A DNA stretch of 33,283 nucleotides from Actinomycetes bacterium (GCA_021794995.1 JAJYPY010000013.1:1-33283), one strand, 5' to 3'; shown: positions 16,666 to 26,178, numbered from the stretch's first letter. Notes: generated from the letters alone by a model not told the origin. Translations and numbers: made by a program.

Positions 16666-18395
16666 TCGTCAGCGTCGTCCCCGACGTGCCGGCGGTCAGC
16701 CGCCGCCAATTCGACTACACGGTGCCAGAGCGCTGGCAGCGCGACATGCGTGAGGGCAGCCGCGTGCGGGTGCCGTTCCACGGACGGCGGGTGGGCGCGT
16801 GGGTCGTCGAGGTGGGTGTGACGCCCCCACCGGGCGTCTTACTTCGGGCGGTCACGGGGGTATCGGGCCATGGGCCCCCGCCGAGCGTGCTGGCGCTCGC
16901 GCAGTGGGGCGCGTGGCGCTGGGCGATGCCCGTCGCGGCGTTGCTTCGGATCGCGTCCCCCGAGCGCAACGTGTGGTCGCTGCCGGTCCCACCTGCGAGC
17001 GCGCGCCGATCGCCGGGTTCACACGCGCGGGCCGTGCCGCGTGCACGCGCCGCCGGCTCCTCGCGGAGGGACGGCGTGACCCTTCGGCGTGTGGCTCCCG
17101 CGCACGACGTGCTCCCGTGGGTGCTGGAGGCGATCGATGGCTCGTGCGGACCGGTGCTCGTGCTCGCGCCGAGCACCGGATGGGCCGGCCGCCTCTCGGA
17201 GAGGCTCAGAGCGCGCGGCGTAGACGTGGCGTCCAGCTGGGCGGAAGCGGCGGCCGGGTGGCCGGTCGTCGTCGGGTCGCGCGCCGCGGCGTGGGCTCCG
17301 GTCCCGGTGCTCGGCGCCGCGGTGGTGCTCGACGCGCACGATTATCACGACCGCTACGACGCCGCCGACGTCGTGGTCGAGCGTGCCGCTCGCGACGGCG
17401 CGCCGTGCCTGCTGATCTCACCGTGCCCGACGGTCGTGCAGCGGGAGCGCTACGGGCCCGCCGTCGTGCCGGAACGCTCGGTCGAACGCTCGGGTTGGCC
17501 CGCGGTCACGCTCGTCGACCGCCGGAGCGCCGACCCACGCACCGGCATGCTCTCCGACGAGCTCGTCCAGCTGGCCCGCAGGGTTCTGCCGGGACGGCTC
17601 GTCTGCGTGCTGCACCGCACCGGCAGGGCCAGGCTCCTCGCGTGCGTCGCATGCGGCGCGCTCGCCCGGTGCGCGGCGTGCGGCCGGCCGGTCGTGTCGA
17701 CACGCGACCTGCTGCACTGCAGGACCTGTGGCGCGGATCGGCCAATGGTGTGCGGCGACTGCGGGTCCGTCCGACTGAAGGTCCTCCGTCAAGGCGTGTC
17801 CCGGGTGCGCGAGGAGCTGGCCGCACTCCTCGGGACGCCGGTTGGCGAGGTGGCGGGGACTCCCGCGGACGCGCCGGTGCCAGCGACATCGGTGCTCGTG
17901 GGGACCGAAGCCGTGTTGCATCGGGTGCGGCACGCCGCCGCAGTCGCGTTCTTGGACTTCGACCAGCATCTTCTCGCGCCGCGGTTCTGTGCGGGCGAGG
18001 AGTCGCTCGTGCTGCTCGCCCGCGCAGCCAGGCTCGTCGGAGGGAGGGGATCGCCCCACGCCCAAGAGCGCGCACGAGGGTCCGGCGGGGAAGGCACCGT
18101 GCTCGTCCAGACCAGGGTTCCGGACCATGACGTGCTGCGTGCGGCGGTTGCGGGCGATCCGGACCTCTTCACAGAGCGCGAGCTGCGACGCGAGCTGCGC
18201 TTGCCGCCGTTCAGCGCGCTTGCGGCCGTGCGCAGCGGCGCGGTGCCGGTGCTCGCTCCCGAGGCGGAGGCGGGCGTAGAGGTGTCGCCGCTCGCACCTG
18301 GGCGATGGCTCCTCCGTGCACCCGACCACCGCACGCTCTGCGACGCCGTCGCGACGCTGCATGGCGGGGTCAACGTCGACCCGGTCGACGTCTGA
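16662..18395 (+). CDS. priA: Primosomal protein N' (PriA), helicase-degenerate actinobacterial form, probable CTG start
   Basis: PriA marks stalled forks for restart. The N-terminal DNA-binding domain ([18 protein letters not shown]...[19 protein letters not shown]) and eight zinc cysteines in four pairs (C328/331, C337/340, C353/356, C364/367) identify it. There is no Walker A GxTGSGKT (the site reads [14 protein letters not shown]) and the DEEH box reads LDAH, so ATP-driven unwinding is unlikely; this matches other actinobacterial PriA proteins as I know them. The first standard start, GTG at 16686, would cut off the conserved VSVVPDV strand. CTG at 16662 overlaps the metK stop as CTGA and restores it (577 residues). 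Structural rather than helicase function is an inference. Confidence 0.88.
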   Translation: MIVSVVPDVPAVSRRQFDYTVPERWQRDMREGSRVRVPFHGRRVGAWVVEVGVTPPPGVLLRAVTGVSGHGPPPSVLALAQWGAWRWAMPVAALLRIASPERNVWSLPVPPASARRSPGSHARAVPRARAAGSSRRDGVTLRRVAPAHDVLPWVLEAIDGSCGPVLVLAPSTGWAGRLSERLRARGVDVASSWAEAAAGWPVVVGSRAAAWAPVPVLGAAVVLDAHDYHDRYDAADVVVERAARDGAPCLLISPCPTVVQRERYGPAVVPERSVERSGWPAVTLVDRRSADPRTGMLSDELVQLARRVLPGRLVCVLHRTGRARLLACVACGALARCAACGRPVVSTRDLLHCRTCGADRPMVCGDCGSVRLKVLRQGVSRVREELAALLGTPVGEVAGTPADAPVPATSVLVGTEAVLHRVRHAAAVAFLDFDQHLLAPRFCAGEESLVLLARAARLVGGRGSPHAQERARGSGGEGTVLVQTRVPDHDVLRAAVAGDPDLFTERELRRELRLPPFSALAAVRSGAVPVLAPEAEAGVEVSPLAPGRWLLRAPDHRTLCDAVATLHGGVNVDPVDV

Positions 18396-18398
18396 GCC

Positions 18399-18464
18399 GG
18401 GCCGATCACAGGGGAGCCGAACACAGAGGAGCCGATCACAGAGGAGCCGATCACAGGGGAGCCG
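18399..18464. repeat. 15-bp tandem repeat x4 between priA and def
   Basis: Four units like gagccgatcacaggg (first unit gggccg..., one with aacacag) plus a partial fifth fill the 85-bp gap upstream of def and end just before the def -10 box. Each unit contains an AGGGGAG or AGAGGAG run, which looks like a Shine-Dalgarno but is not placed before a start codon. Confidence 0.9.
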
Positions 18465-18466
18465 TC

Positions 18467-18472
18467 TAGACT
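18467..18472 (+). promoter_or_regulatory. -10 box of a likely leaderless def promoter
   Basis: TAGACT fits TANNNT and lies 8 bases before the def GTG at 18481. No Shine-Dalgarno separates them, so a leaderless or nearly leaderless def transcript is likely. The -35 region falls in the 15-bp repeat. Confidence 0.5.
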
Positions 18473-18480
18473 CCGGGCCG

Positions 18481-18966
18481 GTGCTCACCATCCGCCAGTA
18501 CGGCGACCCGGTGCTGAAGCAGCCCACCAAAGAGGTGGAGGAGATCGACGGCCGCGTCGCGAAGCTCGTCGGCGACATGGTCGAGACGATGTACGAGGCG
18601 CCGGGAGTGGGGCTCGCCGCCAATCAGGTCGGTGTGCAGCGGCGCCTGTTCGTCTACGACATCGGCGACGGCCCACACGTCATCATCAACCCTCGCATCA
18701 CCGAAGCGTCAGGGGAGTGGTCCTTCGAGGAGGGTTGCCTCTCGGTACCGGGGCTCAGCTGGACGATCGTCCGGCCGAGCCACGTGCACCTCGTCGGGCT
18801 CGACCTCGACGGCAACGAGCTGTCGATCGACGCCGAGGAGTACCAGGCGCGGGTGTTCCAGCACGAGGTCGACCATCTGGACGGCACGTTGCTGATCGAG
18901 AGGCTCGACGAGGACCAGCGCCGAGAAGCCCGGAAGATCTTGCGGGCCCGCGCCCTCGCAGGCTGA
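18481..18966 (+). CDS. def: Peptide deformylase
   Basis: Def removes the formyl group from new proteins using a metal ion (Fe or Zn). The 161-residue product has the three signatures in order: GVGLAANQVG (about 42-51), EGCLSVPG with the metal cysteine (about 84-91), and QHEVDHLDG with the two metal histidines and catalytic glutamate (about 127-135). GTG at 18481 gives MLTIRQYGDPVL, the standard family start. A TAGACT box just upstream suggests a leaderless message. The 3' end of the gene, including the stop codon, is duplicated directly downstream. In related genomes fmt follows directly; here an inverted HNH gene lies between. Confidence 0.97.
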   Translation: MLTIRQYGDPVLKQPTKEVEEIDGRVAKLVGDMVETMYEAPGVGLAANQVGVQRRLFVYDIGDGPHVIINPRITEASGEWSFEEGCLSVPGLSWTIVRPSHVHLVGLDLDGNELSIDAEEYQARVFQHEVDHLDGTLLIERLDEDQRREARKILRARALAG

Positions 18967-18996
18967 CTCACCGGGCCCGCGCCCTCGCAGGCTGAC
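18943..18996. repeat. 25-bp direct duplication of the def 3' end
   Basis: Bases 18943-18967 (the last codons and stop of def) are repeated exactly at 18972-18996 after a 4-bp spacer. The second copy is outside any gene and lies 30 bases from the end of the inverted HNH gene. I found no further copy on the far side of that gene. Confidence 0.92.
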
Positions 18997-19025
18997 GGCA
19001 GTGTCGCCCCCCGTGGGCCGGGCCT

Positions 19026-20354
19026 CTACCGCCGTCGCCGGGGAGCTGCCCTGAGGGGGTCGGGGTCGCGGCGCCCGGGGAACCGGGGGGTCGGCGGCGG
19101 GTCGTCGCGCCCGCGGACGCGTCGTCGCAGCGGGCGGGCGTGGGACTCTGCGAGCTCGTCGAAGGTCTTGGGGGCGAGCCACTCCCATCGCCCCGGTCCC
19201 CCACGCAGCTGCCAGCCCTGCTCGGTCTTGAGGCGGTGGTGGGCGGGGCACAGCCGGCACAGGTTGGAGAGCTCGGTCGGGCCGTTCCAGGTGAAGTCGA
19301 GGTTCCAGTGGTCGATCTGGAGACGCTCGGTGGCGCCGCACCCGGGCACCACGCACGAGCGGTCCCGCACCAACAGGGCGTGCTGGACCTTCGTGGGCAC
19401 CGCCCGGGTCGTCGAGGTGACCGTGGCGATGTCGGCGCCGTCGGTGACGACCAGGGTCCACAGCGCCTCGCCCAACAGCGCGCGGGCGCGCAGGACCGAG
19501 ACCGGGCCCACGCCTGGGATCTCGCAGATCTCCCCGTCGGCCAGCTCGCCGCGCCGGAGGGCTCCTGCGTCCACGCACACCACCACCTCGGGGCGCCCCA
19601 CCCCCGCCCGCCTCGTCGTGGCGGCCACGAGCCCCACCAGGGCGTCGGCACGCAGCTGCTCGTGGGTCGCCCCGACCCCAAGACGCCTGGCCTCGTGGGC
19701 GAGGCGCAGCTGCTCGCGGTCCAAGGCCAAGAGCAGCGCGGCGGCGTCTTGGGCCCCCAAGAACGCATCCACGCGGACCCCGCCGCCGCTCACCCAGGTC
19801 CGGCAGTAGCGCCGGGCGTGGACCTGGCGCTCGCTGCGCACGGTCTCCTCGTCACGTTGGTGCCGCTGCAAGGTGCGCGCCACCTCCTGACGCAGCTCGC
19901 TCACCGAGGACGTCTTTGCGCCCTCGGCCAAGCGCCGGGCCGCCTCGGGGTCCACCCCGGCCACCGGGGCGATGAGGGCGGCCTGGTCCAAGGAGACGTC
20001 CCCGTTCGACAGCGCCGCCTCGAGGGGCGCACACCCCGCCACCTTGTCGGCGACCCCGAGCGCCGCGCGCGCCTTTGCGACGGTCGTCCCGCTGAGCGAG
20101 GACAGCAGCGCCGCCGCGCTCGTCTCCCCGGCGCACGTGCGGGCCCCGTCGTCGCCCGCCGCACGCGCACAACGCAGCGCCGCCGCCTGAGCCACCCTGG
20201 CGACCTCGGAGAAGAGCCCCGCCAGCGTCACGGTCTCGGGGACCCCGAGCCCCGCCACGCCGTGCGCCGCGGCCCGCACGAGGGCGGCCGCCTGACGCAC
20301 CTGGGCCACGGACCGCGCCGCCCCTCCCTCGGCCACGGCGCCTGATGTCTCCAT
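19026..20354 (-). CDS. DUF222 / HNH endonuclease domain protein (13E12 repeat family-like)
   Basis: The 442-residue protein has a long helical DUF222-type N region (about 1-300) and a C-terminal HNH nuclease module: C334 and C339, DH (348-349), N364 in ELSNL, C366 and C369, and HH (372-373), so four zinc cysteines and the HNH catalytic set are intact. The tail after 400 is Arg/Pro-rich. Families of such genes are scattered in many actinobacterial genomes (13E12 repeats in mycobacteria); their role and mobility are not settled. It is the only antisense gene in the first 30 kb and sits between def and fmt, normally neighbours, so insertion is likely. The ATG start overlaps the divergent upstream region of fmt. 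No terminal inverted repeats are visible. Confidence 0.88.
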   Translation of the reverse strand: METSGAVAEGGAARSVAQVRQAAALVRAAAHGVAGLGVPETVTLAGLFSEVARVAQAAALRCARAAGDDGARTCAGETSAAALLSSLSGTTVAKARAALGVADKVAGCAPLEAALSNGDVSLDQAALIAPVAGVDPEAARRLAEGAKTSSVSELRQEVARTLQRHQRDEETVRSERQVHARRYCRTWVSGGGVRVDAFLGAQDAAALLLALDREQLRLAHEARRLGVGATHEQLRADALVGLVAATTRRAGVGRPEVVVCVDAGALRRGELADGEICEIPGVGPVSVLRARALLGEALWTLVVTDGADIATVTSTTRAVPTKVQHALLVRDRSCVVPGCGATERLQIDHWNLDFTWNGPTELSNLCRLCPAHHRLKTEQGWQLRGGPGRWEWLAPKTFDELAESHARPLRRRVRGRDDPPPTPRFPGRRDPDPLRAAPRRRR

Positions 20355-20397
20355 GACGACAGCGTGCCAGGGGGGTGTGACGCGCGATCCTCTAGGG

Positions 20398-21333
20398 GTG
20401 CAGTCACCGCCGCGCCGGCTCGCCTACCTGGGTACCCCCGAGGCCGCGGTGCGGCCGCTGCGGGCCCTCGTCGAAGCGGGCCACAACGTGCGCGTGGTGG
20501 TCACGCGGCCGGACCGCCGGCGTGGTCGAGGCGCCGCGACGTCGCCGAGCCCGGTCAAGGCGGAGGCCGAACGTCTCGGCATCCGGGTCGTCCACGACCT
20601 CGACGCGCTCCTCGAACGCGGCGCCACCGCCGGCACCGGCGACGGCCCGGCGGTGGACCTCGGCGTGGTCGTGGCCTACGGACGCATCATTCCCGAGCGG
20701 GTCCTTGCACGCGTCCCCATGGTGAACCTCCACTTCTCCCTGCTGCCGCGCTGGCGCGGCGCGGCGCCGGTCGAACGGGCCATCCTGGCGGGCGACGAGG
20801 CGACCGGGGTGTGCGTCATGGCGCTCGAGCCCGAGCTCGACACCGGGCCCGTGTACGCCAGGGCGGTGGTCCCGATCCTTCCCGGCGAGCACCTCGGCCC
20901 CCTGCGCGAGCGGCTGGTCGAGGTCGGAAGCCGGCTCCTGGTCGACACGCTGGCCGGTCCGCTCCGCAGCCCCGAGCCGCAGCAGGGTGAGCCGACGTAC
21001 GCCGAGAAGGTCGGCGCCGCCGAGCTCCGGTTGCGATGGAACCACCCGTCGGCGGAGCTCGCGCGCCTGGTGCGTCTCGACCGTGCGTGGACGACGTGGC
21101 GCGGACGGCGGATGAGGATCTTGGAAGCCGAGGAGGTCCCAGCTCCCGTCGGCGCGGCGGCCCCACCTCCGGGCACCCTCGTGGGTGACGTGGTCGTGAC
21201 GGGCGACGGCGGCTTGCGGCTCGTGCGCGTCCAACCCGAAGGCCGTCCCGCGATGGGAGCGGACGAGTGGCGGCGCGGCGCCCGGCCCGCCGACGGTGAG
21301 CGGTTCGACGGTGAGCGGGCCGGTAGCTCGTAG
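20398..21333 (+). CDS. fmt: Methionyl-tRNA formyltransferase
   Basis: Fmt formylates initiator Met-tRNA with 10-formyl-THF. The 311-residue product shows the start LAYLGTPEAAV, the catalytic block NLHFSLLPRWRGAAPVERAIL (Asn and His), ELDTGPVYA with the catalytic aspartate, and the C-terminal tRNA-binding OB domain (about 205-311). I chose GTG at 20398 since it gives the usual short lead (MQSPPRRLAYLGTPE). An ATG at 20353 is in frame but would overlap the start of the divergent HNH gene. AGGGG sits immediately before the GTG, too close for a normal Shine-Dalgarno. The window thus has def (deformylation) and fmt (formylation), separated by the HNH gene. Confidence 0.96.
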   Translation: MQSPPRRLAYLGTPEAAVRPLRALVEAGHNVRVVVTRPDRRRGRGAATSPSPVKAEAERLGIRVVHDLDALLERGATAGTGDGPAVDLGVVVAYGRIIPERVLARVPMVNLHFSLLPRWRGAAPVERAILAGDEATGVCVMALEPELDTGPVYARAVVPILPGEHLGPLRERLVEVGSRLLVDTLAGPLRSPEPQQGEPTYAEKVGAAELRLRWNHPSAELARLVRLDRAWTTWRGRRMRILEAEEVPAPVGAAAPPPGTLVGDVVVTGDGGLRLVRVQPEGRPAMGADEWRRGARPADGERFDGERAGSS

Positions 21334-21336
21334 TCT
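21331..21336 (+). promoter_or_regulatory. Candidate -10 box for a leaderless rpe transcript
   Basis: TAGTCT overlaps the fmt stop codon and lies 7 bases before GTG at 21344, the leaderless arrangement. It is weaker evidence than at mihF because a TTG start with a Shine-Dalgarno is also available downstream. Confidence 0.4.
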
Positions 21337-21343
21337 CGTCGGC

Positions 21344-22033
21344 GTGGCACGAGACCCTGGGGAGCCGGGCACCTTGAAGGTGGCCCCGTCGCTCCTCTCC
21401 GCCGACTTCGGTGGCCTGGCAGCGGCGGTGGGCGAGGTGGCGAGCGTCGCGGACTGGCTCCACGTCGACGTGATGGACGGCCACTTCGTGCCGAACCTGA
21501 CGATCGGACCGCCCGTCGTGGCGTCGCTCCGCAGGCACTCCGGCTTATACTTCGACTGCCACCTGATGATGACCGAGCCAGGGAGGTACCTCGAGGCCTT
21601 TCGCGACGCGGGCGCCGACGGGTGCACCGTGCACGTCGAGATCGGTGGGACGGACGAGCTGATCGAGGCCATGCGCGCGCTCGGCCTGCGAGCCGGCCTC
21701 GCGGCCAACCCGGACACGCCGTTCGAGGCCATCGAGCCCTACCTCGACCGGGTGGACGTCGTCCTGTGCATGACCGTGTTCCCCGGGTTCGGCGGCCAGG
21801 CGTTCATGGCGGAGGTGCTGCCCAAGGTCGCCCGCGTGCGCCGCGCGCTGGATGCGGGCGGGCTCGCCGCCGACCTCGAGGTCGACGGCGGGATCGACCC
21901 GCACACCGCGTCCGAGGCGGCGGCGGCCGGCGCGAACGTGCTGGTGGCGGGGTCGGCGATCTTCGGCTCGCGGCGCCCGTGGGAGGCGACCGAGGCGATC
22001 CGTGCCGCCGCGCGGGCGGCGCTGCCCGCGTAG
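21344..22033 (+). CDS. rpe: Ribulose-phosphate 3-epimerase
   Basis: Rpe interconverts ribulose 5-phosphate and xylulose 5-phosphate; its partner substrate ribulose 5-phosphate is also used by RibBA, encoded downstream. The barrel motifs are clear: APSLLSADF, LHVDVMDGHFVPNLTIGPPVV (metal His and catalytic Asp), DCHLMMTEP, VLCMTVFPGFGGQAFM, and EVDGGIDPHTA with the second catalytic Asp, then the phosphate loop GANVLVAGSAIF. Two starts are plausible: GTG at 21344 (229 residues, preceded by TAGTCT) and TTG at 21374, which has GGGGAG 9 bases upstream and gives MKVAPSLLSADF, the common family start. The product is the same. Confidence 0.95.
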   Translation: MARDPGEPGTLKVAPSLLSADFGGLAAAVGEVASVADWLHVDVMDGHFVPNLTIGPPVVASLRRHSGLYFDCHLMMTEPGRYLEAFRDAGADGCTVHVEIGGTDELIEAMRALGLRAGLAANPDTPFEAIEPYLDRVDVVLCMTVFPGFGGQAFMAEVLPKVARVRRALDAGGLAADLEVDGGIDPHTASEAAAAGANVLVAGSAIFGSRRPWEATEAIRAAARAALPA

Positions 22034-22041
22034 CGACCCGG

Positions 22042-22047
22042 TAGTAT
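22042..22047 (+). promoter_or_regulatory. Candidate -10 box for the rib operon
   Basis: TAGTAT fits TANNNT; +1 would be near 22054, giving a leader of about 30 bases that contains AAGGAGGAG (22071-22079) before the ribD GTG. The gap from rpe (49 bases) is too short for an FMN riboswitch. The -35 is unclear. Confidence 0.45.
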
Positions 22048-22082
22048 CGGTGACCCACGCTGCCCTCTCGAAGGAGGAGCCG

Positions 22083-23104
22083 GTGCAGCCGACGATCGCC
22101 TGCACGGCGGAGGACGAGCGCTACATGGCCAGGGCGATCGCCGCGGCGCAATCGGCGCGCCCCCTCGCCTCTCCCAACCCGTGGGTGGGCGCGGTCCTCG
22201 TCACCGGCGCCTCGACCTACCAGGCGGCCACGGCGCCTCCGGGCGGGCCGCATGCCGAGGTGACGGCCTTGCGCCTCGCAGCCACAGCCTGCGACGTGAC
22301 CGTCGGCTCCACGCTGTACACCACGCTCGAGCCCTGCGCGCATTTCGGCCGGACGCCCCCGTGCGTCGACACGATCATCGCTGCGGGCGTCGGGCGGGTG
22401 GTCGTCGGCGTGATCGACCCGGACCCGCTCGTCTCGGGACGCGGCGTCGAACGTCTGCGCGATGCCGGCGTCGACGTCACTGTGGGGGCGTGCGCGTCGG
22501 TGGTCGAAGAGCAGCTCGGTCCGTACCTGAAGCACCGCCGGACCGGCCGTCCCTGGGTGGTACTGAAGCTGGCGGCGACCTTGGACGGCCGCGCGGCCGC
22601 GCCCGACGGATCCAGCCGCTGGATCACCGGGGAGGCGGCACGGGCCGACGTCCACGCGTTGCGCGCGGCGTCCGATGCGGTGCTCGTCGGCGCGGGGACG
22701 GTGCGGGCCGACGATCCCGAGCTGACCGTGCGTGCCGTGGCGGCGCAGCGCCAGCCGCTGCGCGTGGTCCTCGGACATGCCCCGGCCGGCGCCAGGGTCC
22801 AGCCGGCCGTCGAGCTCTCGGGCGATCTCGGCGAGGTGCTCGACGGGCTGGGCGGGCTCGGCGTGGTTCAGCTCCTCGTGGAAGGCGGGCCGAGCGTCGC
22901 GCATGACATGCACGCGGCGGGGCTCGTCGATCGTTATGTGCTCTATCTCGCGCCGGCGCTCTTCGGGGGAGACGACGCCCGCCCGCTGTTCGCCGGCCCT
23001 GGCGCACCGGAGATCGGCGAGCTGTGGCGCGGACGCGTCGTGTCGGTGGATCGGCTGGATGACGACCTCCGCGTCGAGCTGGCTCCCGCAGGCGAGGCCT
23101 CATA

Positions 23105-23105
<1 letters not shown>
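22083..23105 (+). CDS. ribD: Bifunctional diaminohydroxyphosphoribosylaminopyrimidine deaminase / 5-amino-6-(5-phosphoribosylamino)uracil reductase
   Basis: RibD performs the second and third steps of riboflavin synthesis. The deaminase domain (about 8-145) has the zinc site H57-A-E59 and PC85...PPC94. The reductase domain (about 150-340) starts [27 protein letters not shown] and continues through [28 protein letters not shown] to [19 protein letters not shown]. At 340 residues it is on the short side; the region after [16 protein letters not shown] is compact. GTG at 22083 follows AGGAGG (22072-22077) at ideal spacing; the frame is open further upstream inside rpe but carries no RibD sequence. 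It overlaps ribBA by one base (TAATG). Confidence 0.95.
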
Positions 23106-24324
<1,219 letters not shown>

Positions 24325-24325
<1 letters not shown>

Positions 24326-24843
24326 TGCAAGGCGGGAGCGAAGGGCTGCCCGGCGGCGCCCTCGACCAGCTCACCGGGAGGGTCGGCAGGGTCCTCGCGC
24401 CGGACGTGACGGGAGGGGGCCTGCGCGTGGCGCTGTGCTGTGCCCGCTTCAACGGCGCGGTGACGTGGAGGCTCCTGCTCGGGGCGCTCGACGCGCTCGA
24501 CGAGTGCGGCGTCGACCGGAACGACGTCACGGTGGCCTGGGCGCCGGGCGCGTTCGAGCTGCCGCTCCTCGCGCAGGCGGCAGCGGCCGCGGGCGCCGAC
24601 GCCGTGGTGTGCCTCGGGGCTGTGGTGCGTGGAGAGACCGGGCACTACGACTTCGTGGCGGGACAGTGCGCCGAGGGCATCCTGCGCGTCCAGCTCGACG
24701 CCCGGGTGCCCGTCGCCTTCGGGGTGCTCACCACCGACACGCTCGAGCAGGCACTCGCACGCTCCGAGCCAGGGACGGAGAACAAGGGACGCGAGGCCGC
24801 GCTGGGTGCGGTCGAGATGGCGCGGCTGCTCGCGGCGATCTGA
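24325..24843 (+). CDS. ribH: 6,7-dimethyl-8-ribityllumazine synthase
   Basis: RibH condenses the two riboflavin precursors to lumazine in a capsid-like assembly. The 172-residue product shows CARFNGAVTWRLLLGALDAL, APGAFELPLLAQ, CLGAVVRGETGHYDFV with the catalytic histidine, VPVAFGVLTTDTLEQALAR, and GREAALGAVEMA. The ATG at 24325 overlaps the ribBA stop; the longer frame upstream is read-through of ribBA. The N-terminal extension of about 25 residues before the first strand (GLRVALCCARFN) is longer than in E. coli and Gly-rich. The gene completes ribD-ribBA-ribH; the final enzyme, riboflavin synthase, must be encoded elsewhere. Confidence 0.96.
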
Positions 24844-24868
24844 GCGGTCCGGACTGGAGACGGCAGAC

Positions 24869-25753
24869 GTGCTACGCATCGTCCTTCCCAAGGGATCCCT
24901 CGAGAGGGCCACCCTGGACCTCTTCGACGCCGCAGACCTTTCCGTCTTGCGGTCCTCCGACGTCGACTACCGGGCGTCCATCTCCGATCCACGTGTCGAC
25001 GACGTCCGGATCCTGCGTCCCCAGGAGATCCCCGTGTATGTCGCCGAAGGTCTCTTCGACCTCGGCATCACCGGACGCGACTGGATCGAAGAGCGCGGGG
25101 CGGACGTGGTGTCGCTCGGGGAGCTCGCGTACTCCAAGGTCACGTCCAACCCGGTGCGGGTGGTGCTCGCGGTCGCGGCCGGCTCGCCGTGGACTGACCT
25201 CGCCGACCTCGCGGGCGCCGGTCGCCGGCTCCGGGTGAGCACGGAGTACCCCCAGCTCACCCGCCGCGCTCTCGAGGCCCACGGCATCGACGCCGACATC
25301 TCGCTGTCCTACGGCGCGACCGAGGCCAAGGTTCCCGACATCGCGGACTGCGTCGTCGAGATCACCGAGACCGGGCGCGCGCTGCGTGCGGCGGGCCTGC
25401 GGGTGATCGAGACGCTGCTCGAGTCGCGCACCGAGCTCATCGCCAACCGCGCGGCGGCCGGCGACCCGGCGAAGCGTCACGCGATGGAGCAGCTCCACAC
25501 GCTCCTCGCCGGTGCCCTGGAGGCGCGGGAGAAGGTGCTCGTGAAGCTGAACGTCCCCGAGGAGCGACTGGACGCGGTGCTGAAGGTGCTGCCGTCGATG
25601 CGGGCGCCCACCGTCTCGGAGCTGTCGGGCAGGCGCGGCTACGCGGTGGAGACGGTGACCGCGAAGTCCGACATCAATACGCTCATTCCCGCGTTGAAGG
25701 ACGAAGGAGCGACCGACATCCTGGAGCTCCCGCTCTCCAAGATCGTCCATTGA
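24869..25753 (+). CDS. hisG: ATP phosphoribosyltransferase, long form
   Basis: HisG joins ATP and PRPP, the first step of histidine synthesis. The 294-residue product is the long homohexameric form: a periplasmic-binding-like catalytic part (about 1-210; LRIVLPKGSLERATLDLF, VAEGLFDLGITGRDW, the PRPP loop region SYGATEAKVPDIADCVVEI) plus a C-terminal ACT-like histidine-feedback domain (about 215-294; KVLVKLNVPEERLDAVLKVLPSMRAPTVSEL, KSDINTLIPALKDEGATDILELPLSKIV). HisZ is therefore not needed. GTG at 24869 follows GGAGA at 24856-24860. The gene is 25 bases after ribH; hisE is not adjacent. Its stop overlaps a TTG that starts the next small gene. Confidence 0.97.
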   Translation: MLRIVLPKGSLERATLDLFDAADLSVLRSSDVDYRASISDPRVDDVRILRPQEIPVYVAEGLFDLGITGRDWIEERGADVVSLGELAYSKVTSNPVRVVLAVAAGSPWTDLADLAGAGRRLRVSTEYPQLTRRALEAHGIDADISLSYGATEAKVPDIADCVVEITETGRALRAAGLRVIETLLESRTELIANRAAAGDPAKRHAMEQLHTLLAGALEAREKVLVKLNVPEERLDAVLKVLPSMRAPTVSELSGRRGYAVETVTAKSDINTLIPALKDEGATDILELPLSKIVH

Positions 25754-25986
25754 CGGCGCCCGCCGGCGCGCGAGCGCCGTTCCGGCTCGGGAGGGTCTCG
25801 GCCTTCGACGAGCCGCGGGGCCTCGGGTCGGTCACGGACCGGGCCGGCGCCGAGTATCCGTTCCACTGCACGGCGATCGCCGATGGATCGAGGACCATCG
25901 AGGTCGGCACCGAGGTGGCGTTCCGGGTGGCCCCGGGGCACCTCGGACGCATGGAGGCGGCCTGCATCGCACCGCTGCCGCGCTGA
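25750..25986 (+). CDS. Small cold-shock-domain-like protein
   Basis: The 78-residue product reads G-R-V-S-A-F-D...G-L-G-S-V, then FHCTAIADGSRTIEVGTEVAFRV and GRMEAACI. This is the layout of a five-strand OB/cold-shock fold with an FHCTAI segment replacing the classic RNP2 motif (VFVH). I recall similar short 'cold-shock-like' proteins in actinobacteria, often without the aromatic RNP1 residues (KGFGFI reads RGLGSV here), so nucleic-acid binding is uncertain. The start is TTG at 25750, overlapping the hisG stop (TTGA), which argues for coupling to hisG. Function unknown; the fold call is an inference from the pattern. Confidence 0.75.
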   Translation: MTAPAGARAPFRLGRVSAFDEPRGLGSVTDRAGAEYPFHCTAIADGSRTIEVGTEVAFRVAPGHLGRMEAACIAPLPR

Positions 25987-26051
25987 GCGCGTGCGCGGAC
26001 TCCACGACGCCCGGCGCGTGCCAGGTGCACCCGCTGCGGGGCTCCACCCGA

Positions 26052-26075
26052 TACACTCGACGTTCACGTCAACGT
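26052..26075 (+). promoter_or_regulatory. Candidate promoter and 16-bp operator upstream of the MFS gene
   Basis: TACACT at 26052-26057 fits a -10 box, with +1 near 26064. Directly on it lies ACGTTCACGTCAACGT (26060-26075), a palindrome with 7 of 8 pairs matching. It can also be read as ACGTNN repeated every 6 bases, continuing to 26083 with one change. A dyad across +1 suggests a repressor site. No regulator gene is adjacent, so the protein is unknown. Confidence 0.45.
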
Positions 26076-26178
26076 AAATGTTCGTGGGTGGCGCGCACGG
26101 CACGCACGGCGTGCGCGGCGTACGCGGCATGGGAGGCGGCACCGGTCACGTCCCGGTTGCGGCCTCCCGACACGTTGC

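Noticed and set aside
17642-17765. PriA as a pseudogene because the helicase motifs are missing
   Set aside because: The frame is intact over 577 codons, the zinc cysteines are all kept, and loss of helicase motifs is, as far as I know, normal for actinobacterial PriA.
18943-20397. Insertion-sequence ends or a target-site duplication around the HNH gene
   Set aside because: No terminal inverted repeats, and the 25-bp duplication has both copies on the same side of the gene.
22034-22082. FMN riboswitch before ribD
   Set aside because: The gap is only 49 bases and the FMN element is over 100 bases; none of its conserved blocks is seen.
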